Translations under genes and position numbers: made by a program
Shown here: positions 34,503 to 42,563 of the stretch, one piece after another
How the letters are laid out: every line of letters starts with the position of its first letter
How positions within the stretch are numbered: the first letter of the stretch is position 1
Notes under the pieces: generated by a model
The model's input: the letters and a program-made list of their open reading frames with translations, nothing else
Told to the model about the DNA's origin: nothing
Database searches by the model: none
NCBI RefSeq assembly: GCF_014692505.1
Contig: NZ_JACNYK010000009.1
Location: 1-64,000, forward strand
Direction of reading: 5' to 3'
Length of the DNA stretch: 64,000 nt
DNA from: Sphingobacterium arenae
GTDB taxonomy: Bacteria; Bacteroidota; Bacteroidia; Sphingobacteriales; Sphingobacteriaceae

Positions 34503-34796
34503 ATGGATAAATTGAAAAAATTCGACCTCATGGCAAAAATTGTCAGGGAACTGGAAGATGTACGAAATAGTCAACAGGCTGTTTTAGAAAAGATAGGCAA
34601 AATCGAAGTTGATAACATTGAGTTGGGGGACAAACTAATAGAATCTAAAATGCCTGATATCTATCAGCGTACTGCTGACAACTCGGATTCTATTAAAGAA
34701 ATCCTAGAATCTTTCCAAGAAAAGACGGAAGAATACAGCGAAAAGAATAATATCGACAGGTTACGGGAACAAGAGGCCATTAACAATACAAAATAA
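34503..34796 (+). CDS. Small helical protein, function unknown
   Basis: A 97-residue highly charged protein (MDKLKKFDLMAKIVRELEDV at the start) with heptad-like hydrophobic spacing over about residues 5-45 and 58-85, suggesting a coiled coil. It has no signal peptide, membrane segment or cysteine. I recognise no family. It lies 60 bases after the MATE gene in the same direction and ends just before a terminator, so its expression is likely tied to the exporter. A 9-bp hairpin with one G-T pair (34464-34488) sits in the gap between them. Confidence 0.65.
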   Translation: MDKLKKFDLMAKIVRELEDVRNSQQAVLEKIGKIEVDNIELGDKLIESKMPDIYQRTADNSDSIKEILESFQEKTEEYSEKNNIDRLREQEAINNTK

Positions 34797-34835
34797 TAAA
34801 AAAACGGCGTGTTATAATGACATGCCGTTTTCTAT
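34797..34835. terminator. Bidirectional terminator
   Basis: AAAACGGC (34801-34808) pairs with GCCGTTTT (34824-34831), with extra inner pairs TGT/ACA. A-run before and T-rich sequence after; it separates the small helical protein gene from the convergent E2 gene. Confidence 0.8.
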
Positions 34836-34838
34836 TAT

Positions 34839-36242
34839 TTAAATCTCCCGATCGATATCCCAATTTTCTAGATAATCCGCAACGCGCTTCAGGAATGTTC
34901 CGCCTAACGCACCGTCGATGATACGATGGTCATAAGACATTGACAGATACATCATATGACGGATGGCAATTACGTCTCCATGTTCCGTCTCTAAGACCGC
35001 GGGCTTTTTCTTAATGGTACCGACAGCCAAAATTGCTGCTTGCGGCTGATTGATAATAGGAACGCCCATAATATTTCCAAAAGCGCCTATATTGGTAAAC
35101 GTGAAAGTTCCGTCTTTCGTGTCGTCCGGTTTTAATTGATTCTGCCGACTTCGATTTGCCAAATCATTCACCGCTTTACTCAATCCAACCAGACTGAGTT
35201 GATCCGCATTTTTAATTACCGGCACGATCAAATTGCCAGAGGGCAATGCCGCCGCCATACCAATATGAATGTTCTTCCGTTTGATAATTTGATACCCGTC
35301 AACCGATACGTTCACCATAGGAAAGTCACGCAACGCTTTACTAACAGCTTCAATAAAAATGGGGGTAAACGTAATATTTTCGCCTTCCCGTTTTTTGTAG
35401 CTATCCTTTATCTTATTTCTCCAGTTGACCAAATTCGTGACATCAGCCTCCACAAAGGAGGCCACATGCGGCGACGTCTTAACGCTATTTACCATATGGT
35501 CTGCTATGAGCCTGCGCATGCGATCCATCTCTATAATTTCATCGCCAGGCGTCACTACTTGCGAAATACTCGTCCGTTCTACTTTTTCCTCCACAGGAGG
35601 GTGTTGATCTGGTGATGTTACTTGAGGTGATGCCATCCGCTTTGCGATATAATCGAGGATGTCCTGTTTCGTGACCCGACCTTCCGCACCTGTACCTCGG
35701 ATATTGTCCAGCTCTGCTTGACTAAGCCCTTCCTCCTGTGCAATATTTTTGACTAAAGGAGAATAGAAGCGCGTACCGGAATGCAACACCGTCTTTTCGC
35801 GCATTTCTGGCGCTAAGAGATTCGTACCGGGAATACCGGAGGACTGGATATCTTCCTCTTTTACGACGGAAGTGGTCTCCAGAGCTTCCGCTTTTGTAGT
35901 ATGATTTTCTAATGTCTCTTGGGAGATTTCTGGTTGCGATTCAGGAACAGCATCCTCCATCTTTTCTATTTCAGATCGATTCGTATCTTCATCCGTATCT
36001 CCCTCTATTTCAATCCACGCAATTACTTCGCCTACTTGGACTACTTGGTTTTCTTCAAAAAAAATCTTAGATATCTTTCCTGTCACCGGCGCAGGAACAT
36101 CAGAATCTACCTTGTCTGTCGCAATTTCGACGATCGGATCCTCTTCCTCAACTGAATCTCCAATCGCTTTCACCCATTTCGTAATGGTCGCCTCGGAAAC
36201 ACTTTCTCCCATTTTTGGAAGCACCACTTTATAAATACCCAT
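34839..36242 (-). CDS. Dihydrolipoamide acyltransferase, E2 of a 2-oxoacid dehydrogenase complex
   Basis: A 467-residue E2. The N-terminal lipoyl domain (residues 1-80) carries the lipoylated lysine at about 44 in EIATDKVDSDVPAPV. An acidic linker of about 80 residues follows, then a peripheral subunit-binding domain (about 160-200, FYSPLVKNIAQEEGLSQAEL) and the acyltransferase domain with the catalytic histidine in MSYDHRIIDGALGG. The DKVDSDVP lipoyl motif and the overall shape resemble branched-chain 2-oxoacid dehydrogenase E2, but a pyruvate E2 is also possible. E1 and E3 genes are not adjacent. A good promoter element lies at 36330-36337, leaving a leader of about 80 bases. Confidence 0.9.
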   Translation of the reverse strand: MGIYKVVLPKMGESVSEATITKWVKAIGDSVEEEDPIVEIATDKVDSDVPAPVTGKISKIFFEENQVVQVGEVIAWIEIEGDTDEDTNRSEIEKMEDAVPESQPEISQETLENHTTKAEALETTSVVKEEDIQSSGIPGTNLLAPEMREKTVLHSGTRFYSPLVKNIAQEEGLSQAELDNIRGTGAEGRVTKQDILDYIAKRMASPQVTSPDQHPPVEEKVERTSISQVVTPGDEIIEMDRMRRLIADHMVNSVKTSPHVASFVEADVTNLVNWRNKIKDSYKKREGENITFTPIFIEAVSKALRDFPMVNVSVDGYQIIKRKNIHIGMAAALPSGNLIVPVIKNADQLSLVGLSKAVNDLANRSRQNQLKPDDTKDGTFTFTNIGAFGNIMGVPIINQPQAAILAVGTIKKKPAVLETEHGDVIAIRHMMYLSMSYDHRIIDGALGGTFLKRVADYLENWDIDREI

Positions 36243-36329
36243 ATTGACCTAAGTTCATTGAATGATTTACTAAATTAACATTTAATCTAACAATTTCAAT
36301 TAAACAAAACATAATATTTTATATCGAAG

Positions 36330-36337
36330 CAAAAATA
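36330..36337 (-). promoter_or_regulatory. Bacteroidota -7 promoter element for the E2 gene
   Basis: On the minus strand it reads TATTTTTG (TAnnTTTG). It lies in the 100-base gap after cinA, so E2 can be transcribed separately from cinA. Confidence 0.55.
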
Positions 36338-36342
36338 GAATA

Positions 36343-37617
36343 TTATTTCAACATATCCCAGAGTATCGTTAATCCGGCCATAACGGTTCGCTCAATATTA
36401 ATGGTTCTATCGTTTTTAAAATGGAATGTTTGTGCCTTTGTCTCTGATTTTCCCGCAACAGCTATGCAGACTGTACCAACTGGTTTTGTTTCTGTTCCTC
36501 CGCTAGGACCAGCAATACCACTTGTAGCAATAGCATAGTCTGTGCCGAATACACGCTTGGCTCCTTCTGCCATTTCTTTGACAGTGCATTCACTGACCGC
36601 GCCGTATTGCGTTAAGGTATCCAATGAGACGCCTAAAATATCCATCTTGGCTTGATTAGAATAGACGACCGCGGCCCCATGAAACATCTGGCTAGCGCCG
36701 GGAACTGCTGTAATTTGTGCAGAAATGGCACCGCCCGTACAGCTTTCAGCAGTAGAGAGTGTAATACCGGCTGTGGTAAATGCTTGCACTAACACTTCTT
36801 CGAAAGAAACGTTGTCTACCGAGACAATATATTCTTTTAGTCGTTCAACTACCTGTTGTTTAAAACTGTTGGTTACGCTTGTTAAATACGCCATATCCGT
36901 GCCCTCACTTGTAAAACGCAAACGTACCATTCCAATTCGCGGAAGATAGGCTAAGGTAATAAACGGAGGTAAGGTATCTTCAATATCGGCGATCTGTTGG
37001 GCTAAATGTGACTCTCCAATACCCACCGTTAATAAGTAGGTGTTATAAACAAAGACATCATTTTTGTGCATACCGTGTAACATAGGCAAGACACGGTTTT
37101 CCATCAGAAACTTCATCTCAAATGGTACACCTGGCAAAAAGGCAAAATATTTATCGTTACGTTCGACGGCCATACCCGGTGCTGTTCCGACATCATTGAA
37201 CAGGACTGTTGCGTTTGCCAATACGTCGGCTTGTCCGATATTCATAGCTGGCATATGCTTTCTACCGGTACGACGGAAAATGCCTTCTACATGCGCTAGG
37301 ACCGTCTCGTTGCGTATCAGTGTGGTACCAAAATATGCTGCTACAGCAGCTTTCGTAATATCGTCTCGAGTAGGTCCCAGTCCCCCTGTCATGATGATTA
37401 CATCTGCGCGCTCTTCCGCCTGTCGTAAAGCTTCCTGTATAGCTTTAGGTTTGTCCGATATCGAGGTTATATGAACAACGGAAATATGCAATGCTCCTAA
37501 GTGCTGGGCAATCCACGCGGAATTGGTATCCACTACCTGTCCATTTAATAGCTCGTCGCCTATCGTAATGATTTCTGCTGTACGTAATACAGCTGCATTG
37601 TTATCGATTTTATTCAT
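36343..37617 (-). CDS. cinA: CinA-like protein (nicotinamide-nucleotide amidase / competence-damage family)
   Basis: Start chosen at 37617 (MNKIDNNAAVLRTAEIITIG). The frame is open 40 codons further upstream, but that extension reads straight through a dispersed repeat and has no family resemblance. The 424 residues comprise an N-terminal MoCF/COG1058 domain (ITIGDELLNGQVVDTNSAWI, VIMTGGLGPTRDDITKAAVA) and a C-terminal CinA domain (LSTAESCTGGAISAQITAVP, ATSGIAGPSGG) that deamidates NMN in pyridine-nucleotide recycling. Full-length fusions of both domains are common. Transcription must start in or upstream of the repeat region 37649-37792. Confidence 0.92.
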   Translation of the reverse strand: MNKIDNNAAVLRTAEIITIGDELLNGQVVDTNSAWIAQHLGALHISVVHITSISDKPKAIQEALRQAEERADVIIMTGGLGPTRDDITKAAVAAYFGTTLIRNETVLAHVEGIFRRTGRKHMPAMNIGQADVLANATVLFNDVGTAPGMAVERNDKYFAFLPGVPFEMKFLMENRVLPMLHGMHKNDVFVYNTYLLTVGIGESHLAQQIADIEDTLPPFITLAYLPRIGMVRLRFTSEGTDMAYLTSVTNSFKQQVVERLKEYIVSVDNVSFEEVLVQAFTTAGITLSTAESCTGGAISAQITAVPGASQMFHGAAVVYSNQAKMDILGVSLDTLTQYGAVSECTVKEMAEGAKRVFGTDYAIATSGIAGPSGGTETKPVGTVCIAVAGKSETKAQTFHFKNDRTINIERTVMAGLTILWDMLK

Positions 37618-37648
37618 TTTTTGCACCTCCCATAATGTAAGTTCGGAT

Positions 37649-37721
37649 GTCGCATCCGGATTTTGAGACCTGTAGAAACTTACCTTTAGCACTATCCATT
37701 TTCTCAAACATCCGAAGCGAC
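37649..37721 (+). repeat. Structured repeat module 1, copy 1 (35-nt conserved loop)
   Basis: Outer stem GTCGC/GCGAC, internal loop ATCC opposite GAA, inner stem GGAT..TTTGAG with CTCAAA.CATCC (one bulged C), and a 35-base terminal loop at 37668-37702 with TGTA at loop positions 4-7 and TTAGCACTATCC at 19-30. The 3' side runs into GATTTTTT. It lies directly upstream of cinA. Confidence 0.85.
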
Positions 37722-37729
37722 GATTTTTT

Positions 37730-37792
37730 ATGAACATGTGTTTATTTTAGTGTTCATGAGCTCACTTCGTTCGGTTTTGTTTCTTTTTTGAG
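37730..37792 (+). repeat. Module 2 of the dispersed repeat family, + strand copy 1
   Basis: Stem ATGAACA (37730-37736) with TGTTCAT (37751-37757), 14-base loop, then GAGCTCACTTCGTTCGG and a T-rich tail ending in TTTTTTGAG, which looks like only the first half of module 3. Confidence 0.8.
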
Positions 37793-37853
37793 TTAAACCA
37801 CGAAGTGCTCATCCATACAATTAAAAAAAATATGAATGGATAAAAAAGAAAGA

Positions 37854-40571
37854 CTACCGATAACTATAATGACTCTCCCGCTTCGTCAATTTCAGATCTT
37901 GCAATATCGAAGCTTTCGCACGAATTGTTATATTGTAACTCTTATATTGCCCAAAGGGAGTCCAACCCACGGACATATCCCAACAATGCAAGTCACGATA
38001 AATACTAAACCGCGTAAGCGAAAGGGCTTTTTGCCGAAGATCGTAACCCGTATTAAATTGTATCTTCCATTTAGGTGTTACATTAAAGTCGCCATTTATA
38101 TTGACTGTAGCTGTCACATTATTCATCATCCGTCTTTCTTCGCGATTCCAAGACTTATTATAGTTCATACTGAAAGAGCCATTTAAGTTCCAGGGGATAT
38201 TAAAGTCGACAAATGCATTTGGATTCGTGCTGATACGTGCGAGCGCATCCGCCTGCTCGGCCGTCATATTGGGCATTTGGTTGCGAAGGGAGTCGAGATT
38301 GTCGTTCCTACTTTTATTTGCGTTGGGATTAAGGCTATAGTCGAACGACAACCCAAAGTTAGTGAGTCGAGCCAAACTCCCGTCTTGAATGGCAAATCGA
38401 TCGATGCGTTGTCCAGTTTCGGGGTTAAAGGTGTAAGGGTCAAATGTACCGTTAAAGTTTAGGTTAATCTTCTCTTTAAACAGTGATGTACGTCCGGAGA
38501 AACTAATAGTCGAAAGTTTCAACGAATCGGCTTGGAAATTATAGTTTCCACTAAAGGTCAAACCTTGCAAAATCTTGACTTTTCGGAATGCTTCTTTACC
38601 CGTCGTATCGTTATTATTCCTGACCTTGGCTTCAATATTATTATCGACAGAAAAGCCGATCCCCATAGATTTACCTGCTCCGGGTCCACCAAACATACCT
38701 CCTTCAAAGATAGAATAGCGCTCCACCACACCGTTGTCGTTTACAAAATCTCGGTAAAAGCCAAACCGAGGATCCGAAAAATCCGGGCGATAGTTGAGGT
38801 TAATAGACGGTGTCACCACGTGTCGGATGGCTTCTACTTTTCCCATTTTAGGGTACATACCGTAGATCTTCGTGGAAAGACCTGCAGACATCGAGTAGTC
38901 GTACGCTCGCTCAAAACCACTGACCGTATCGCGCATAGGGGAAAAACCATTGACTTCATTGACCAATCGTTTACGAACGCTCTGCAGGTACCAGCGTTCT
39001 GTGTAGTTTACCGACGTGTTAAATTGAAAGTACTTGAACGCGTTTAAGCTCAAACTAATGGGAATATTATGTTGAAAACCATTGGTAAAGTCATTTAATG
39101 CCTGTTTTCTAAAAAGTAGTGAATCCGCGGTAGAGATGGTATTGCGTCCCTGCAAACTATAACCGACTGTAATACGTTGATACCATTTTTGATCGCCTAC
39201 ACGATCTTTGGAATCGAACGGGTTAAACGTGGACACGTTTAAGCTGAACGACGGTAGTTCCAAGTCTACTTGCCCGGACGCCATATCTTGACGATGGCTT
39301 AAGTTGGCCGTGAAATTCACTTTTCCATCGGCAAAAACTTTACCATAGGCTATCGAAGATGACATATTATTCCGAGTCAAATCTTCTATTGAATTTTGTT
39401 GATTAAACCCTGTGTTTCGGAAATAGGAACTCGTACCAAAATTAACGGAAGCAGAGAAGGAAGTGCCGGGATTAGCCTCCTGTCGCTGGGTGTGGTTCCA
39501 AGTTACGTTAAAATCCCGATTGACGCCGTAATTTTCCGTACCTTCTACCCCAGACGGTGTCGACGCATAGCGGATGTTGAAACCGCCACTGAATTTATAG
39601 TTCACCAAATAATTTGTACGTACACTGGCTTCCCATGCGCCTTTCGAATACAAGCTTCCCCTAATTTCGGAATCCCAATAATCATTAAATGCGAGATACC
39701 ACCCCATATCACGGATAGAAAAACCACGAGTCGCATCCTCTCCAAAAGATGGAAAAAGAAGTCCGGAAGATCTTTTGTTGTTCTTAGGGAAGAAGCCAAA
39801 GGGGATAGCTACAAACTTAATGGGGATATTTTCCACCACGAGAAAGGCTGGTCCTACTATAATATGGTTCTTTGCTAATAAACCCTTTGTAAATTGAATA
39901 CCAAAGTGTGTGTGGGGATAAGGTAAGTTACAGGTACTATACATTCCCGTTTGCAGAGAAAGCTCATCGTATAGATTCTTTCGCACGACTCTCGCCTGAA
40001 TATAGGCTCCATCTTCTTCTGTCATGATACCATACGTATTTCCCTCGCGGCTTTTATAGTCATACACCAGTGAATCGACGGACTTGGGGCTTTCACCCGG
40101 AAATATAACCACAGGCCGACCGACATACTTCCCATTATGATCGGTTACCCCACTAGCAAACAATTGGTTGGTATTCCGATCTAATCGAATATAGTCGGCA
40201 GCCAATTCAAAATCTTGATATTTAACTTTAGCACCGTTATAAAGATGAAGCATATTTTTGCTGACCTCGTTCCAAGATGAATCGTTTGCAACGATAGTGA
40301 CCATCGTCTCCAAACCACTATCGTCCTCCATCATCACGGTGTCCTGCCCTTGTGTTTCCTTTAAATGATTTCTGGTCGTGTCTATCGAATTGGTCGAATC
40401 GACGACGATTGCCGTATCTCGGATGCTTTTCACACTGTCCACAACAATTAATGTGGTATCTTCCACGTTAGAAGTAATAGCTTTTGAAGACGGAGCAACC
40501 TGTGCATCAGAGGCCGAAATGGCCACAAACAGGAACAATAGGCTACAGAAAAAACAAGTTAACGTCTTCAA
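37854..40571 (-). CDS. lptD: Putative LPS-assembly outer membrane protein LptD
   Basis: A 905-residue outer-membrane protein with a signal peptide (MKTLTCFFCSLLFLFVAISA). After a Ser/Thr/Asp/Val-rich spacer, the OstA/LptD-type beta-taco segment appears near residues 105-190 (KMNLHLYNGAKVKYQ-like stretch: MLHLYNGAKVKYQDFELAAD, YIRLDRNTNQLFASGVTD). The large barrel follows (VVENIPIKFVAIPFGFFPKN, LLFPSFGEDATRGFSIRDMG). This is the Bacteroidota form of LptD, which with LptE inserts LPS into the outer leaflet. A -7 element on the minus strand lies at 40619-40626, divergent from the amidase promoter. Confidence 0.9.
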   Translation of the reverse strand: MKTLTCFFCSLLFLFVAISASDAQVAPSSKAITSNVEDTTLIVVDSVKSIRDTAIVVDSTNSIDTTRNHLKETQGQDTVMMEDDSGLETMVTIVANDSSWNEVSKNMLHLYNGAKVKYQDFELAADYIRLDRNTNQLFASGVTDHNGKYVGRPVVIFPGESPKSVDSLVYDYKSREGNTYGIMTEEDGAYIQARVVRKNLYDELSLQTGMYSTCNLPYPHTHFGIQFTKGLLAKNHIIVGPAFLVVENIPIKFVAIPFGFFPKNNKRSSGLLFPSFGEDATRGFSIRDMGWYLAFNDYWDSEIRGSLYSKGAWEASVRTNYLVNYKFSGGFNIRYASTPSGVEGTENYGVNRDFNVTWNHTQRQEANPGTSFSASVNFGTSSYFRNTGFNQQNSIEDLTRNNMSSSIAYGKVFADGKVNFTANLSHRQDMASGQVDLELPSFSLNVSTFNPFDSKDRVGDQKWYQRITVGYSLQGRNTISTADSLLFRKQALNDFTNGFQHNIPISLSLNAFKYFQFNTSVNYTERWYLQSVRKRLVNEVNGFSPMRDTVSGFERAYDYSMSAGLSTKIYGMYPKMGKVEAIRHVVTPSINLNYRPDFSDPRFGFYRDFVNDNGVVERYSIFEGGMFGGPGAGKSMGIGFSVDNNIEAKVRNNNDTTGKEAFRKVKILQGLTFSGNYNFQADSLKLSTISFSGRTSLFKEKINLNFNGTFDPYTFNPETGQRIDRFAIQDGSLARLTNFGLSFDYSLNPNANKSRNDNLDSLRNQMPNMTAEQADALARISTNPNAFVDFNIPWNLNGSFSMNYNKSWNREERRMMNNVTATVNINGDFNVTPKWKIQFNTGYDLRQKALSLTRFSIYRDLHCWDMSVGWTPFGQYKSYNITIRAKASILQDLKLTKRESHYSYR

Positions 40572-40618
40572 TGTGAATTATGAATGTTATTTTTGTGTGT
40601 ACTAAAACTACCTATCGG

Positions 40619-40626
40619 CAAAAATA
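40619..40626 (-). promoter_or_regulatory. Bacteroidota -7 promoter element for lptD
   Basis: Minus strand TATTTTTG (TAnnTTTG), about 48 bases before the lptD ATG. It forms a divergent promoter pair with the element at 40684-40691. Confidence 0.55.
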
Positions 40627-40683
40627 GGCAAAAAAGATTTAGAAAGCATGACGGACAAACGTTAATAAAAAATAATTTTACTG

Positions 40684-40691
40684 TACCTTTG
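40684..40691 (+). promoter_or_regulatory. Bacteroidota -7 promoter element for the amidase gene
   Basis: TACCTTTG (TAnnTTTG) 40 bases before the amidase ATG. Confidence 0.6.
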
Positions 40692-40731
40692 TACCGTATT
40701 TTAAACGAGGATATATAAGGATATAATACAC

Positions 40732-41550
40732 ATGACGAGAAATTTAAATGTAAAAAGGCTGACTTTATTTGTAGCTACGATTTTTACGTTGACGCTTACA
40801 ACCTCATCCATTACCTCTTCTTCTTCCGGTCAAGATCCCAAAAGTGCCCGACAACCTCTACGTACTATCGTACTTGACGCAGGTCACGGTGGAAAAGACC
40901 CTGGTGCGAAAGGAAGAAAAGCGAATGAAAAGGATATCGCGCTAGCGGTTGCTTTAAAATTAGGCAAAAAAATTGAAGCCGAACTACCTGGTGTGAAGGT
41001 TGTCTACACACGTAAAACGGATATCTTCATACCGCTATATGAGCGCCCGGCACTAGCGAACAAACATAAAGCTGATCTTTTTATCTCCATCCATTGCAAT
41101 GCGGCCGCGACTCGCCGATCTCCCGCTAGGGGAACAGAAACCTTAGTATGTGGTTATAACCGGTTAGGACAACAGGATGCTGCTATTCGAGAGAACGCTT
41201 CTATCTTATTAGAGGATAATTACGAAGAAAACTATGGCGGTTTTGATCCGAAGGATCCTTCCAGTATGATTGTCTTTCAATTGATGAAAAATCAATATCG
41301 CAGAGAGAGTATCAAGCTTGCTTCTTTGATGCAGGATAAATTTTCAACTTCTCGTCGGCCGGACAGGGGAGTAAAAGAGCAATCCCTCGCCGTACTTTCT
41401 ACCGCAGGTATGCCGGCTGTATTGACGGAACTTGGTTTCATGAGCAGCTCCACTGAAGAAGATTACATGTTGTCAACAGGAGGTCAAAAAGAGATTGTGC
41501 AAAACTTATTCGACGCAATAAAAACGTATAAAACAGCGGCAGAACGATAA
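40732..41550 (+). CDS. N-acetylmuramoyl-L-alanine amidase (Amidase_3)
   Basis: A 272-residue exported wall hydrolase. A hydrophobic N-terminus (RLTLFVATIFTLTLTTSSIT) is followed by the Amidase_3 domain: IVLDAGHGGKDPGAKG with the first zinc His, an acidic ligand in the GRKANEKDIALAVA region, DLFISIHCNAAATR with the second zinc His, and the C-terminal PAVLTELGFMSS with the catalytic Glu. It cleaves the amide between muramic acid and the stem peptide. The MCE gene follows after 65 bases in the same direction, a pairing common in Bacteroidota. A promoter element sits at 40684. Confidence 0.93.
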   Translation: MTRNLNVKRLTLFVATIFTLTLTTSSITSSSSGQDPKSARQPLRTIVLDAGHGGKDPGAKGRKANEKDIALAVALKLGKKIEAELPGVKVVYTRKTDIFIPLYERPALANKHKADLFISIHCNAAATRRSPARGTETLVCGYNRLGQQDAAIRENASILLEDNYEENYGGFDPKDPSSMIVFQLMKNQYRRESIKLASLMQDKFSTSRRPDRGVKEQSLAVLSTAGMPAVLTELGFMSSSTEEDYMLSTGGQKEIVQNLFDAIKTYKTAAER

Positions 41551-41615
41551 ACATTTGTTACATTCGTTTGTTGTTAAACGTATAATGAATTTAATTTATC
41601 CAAGCTAGACATATT

Positions 41616-42563
41616 TTGAAGATTTCAAACGAAACAAAAGTAGGCATCATTACCGTAGTTGCACTCGCCTTATTGTTTATAGGCTATAACTTTTTGAAGG
41701 GAAATGATGTTTTTTCCAGAGAAAAGGAGTTTTACACGGATTATGATAATGTGGATGGCTTAACGATTTCGAAACCCGTAGTTGTCAGCGGCTACCAAAT
41801 TGGTCGTGTGTCGGAGATGCGACTTCTAGAAAATGGTAAGATCCGTACGCATTTTAAAATAAAGAATGAATATGAAATACCTTCCAATACGGTTGCCCGC
41901 ATTGTAAGTGCCGACTTACTAGGCAGTAAGGCTATCGTATTTGAGCTGGGTAACAGCACCACCTTAGCAAAAAGTGGAGATCCCCTGCTCTCGGATGTAC
42001 AAGCCAACTTATTGGAAAAAGTGGAGCCGTTACAATTAAAGGTCGAAAACCTCGTCGTGAAGTTAGATTCTGTCCTTTCTGCAGTTAATACAGCATTAGA
42101 CAAGGAATTTCAGCGTGATTTTAAAAACAGCCTACATAGTATTTCTGTTTCATTGCGAAACATGGAGGCCATCACCAGCGATGTCGAAGGATTGATGGGG
42201 TCCGAAAAAATCCGATTCGCCAGGATTATGCAAAATCTAGAATCTATTACGGGAAACTTCAAAAAGAATAACGCCAAAATAAACAATATCCTTGCCAATC
42301 TGGACAGCCTATCCGACGATCTTGCCAAAACGGAAATAAAAGCGACGATTGACAATGCTACCCAAGTGATGAAAAACGTGGAAGTTATTACCACTAAAAT
42401 CAATAATGGAGAAGGTTCTATCGGCTTACTATTACACGACGATAACCTCTACAACAACCTTAATAGTGCTTCCGAAAATCTGGATAACTTAATTAAAGAT
42501 GTAGAGGAAAGGCCTGGCAAATATATCCGTCTAAGTATTTTTGGAAAAAAGGACACGAAATAA
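41616..42563 (+). CDS. MCE/MlaD family lipid-transport protein
   Basis: A 315-residue inner-membrane-anchored protein. The start is TTG at 41616 (MKISNETKVGIITVVALALL when read as Met); no in-frame ATG lies near. The first 25 residues contain one transmembrane helix. The MCE domain follows (about residues 36-115: FYTDYDNVDGLTISKPVVVS, GYQIGRVSEM, GSKAIVFELG). The C-terminal half is a long helical region (EPLQLKVENLVVKLDSVLSA) that may form a tube or coiled coil. MlaD-type proteins bind phospholipids in a membrane transport complex. Partner ATPase and permease genes (MlaE/F) are not in this window. Confidence 0.9.
   Translation: MKISNETKVGIITVVALALLFIGYNFLKGNDVFSREKEFYTDYDNVDGLTISKPVVVSGYQIGRVSEMRLLENGKIRTHFKIKNEYEIPSNTVARIVSADLLGSKAIVFELGNSTTLAKSGDPLLSDVQANLLEKVEPLQLKVENLVVKLDSVLSAVNTALDKEFQRDFKNSLHSISVSLRNMEAITSDVEGLMGSEKIRFARIMQNLESITGNFKKNNAKINNILANLDSLSDDLAKTEIKATIDNATQVMKNVEVITTKINNGEGSIGLLLHDDNLYNNLNSASENLDNLIKDVEERPGKYIRLSIFGKKDTK

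Noticed and set aside
37618..37737. Upstream extension of cinA by 40 codons
   Set aside because: It is encoded by the dispersed repeat and has no resemblance to the CinA N-terminus; MNKIDNN at 37617 fits the family.
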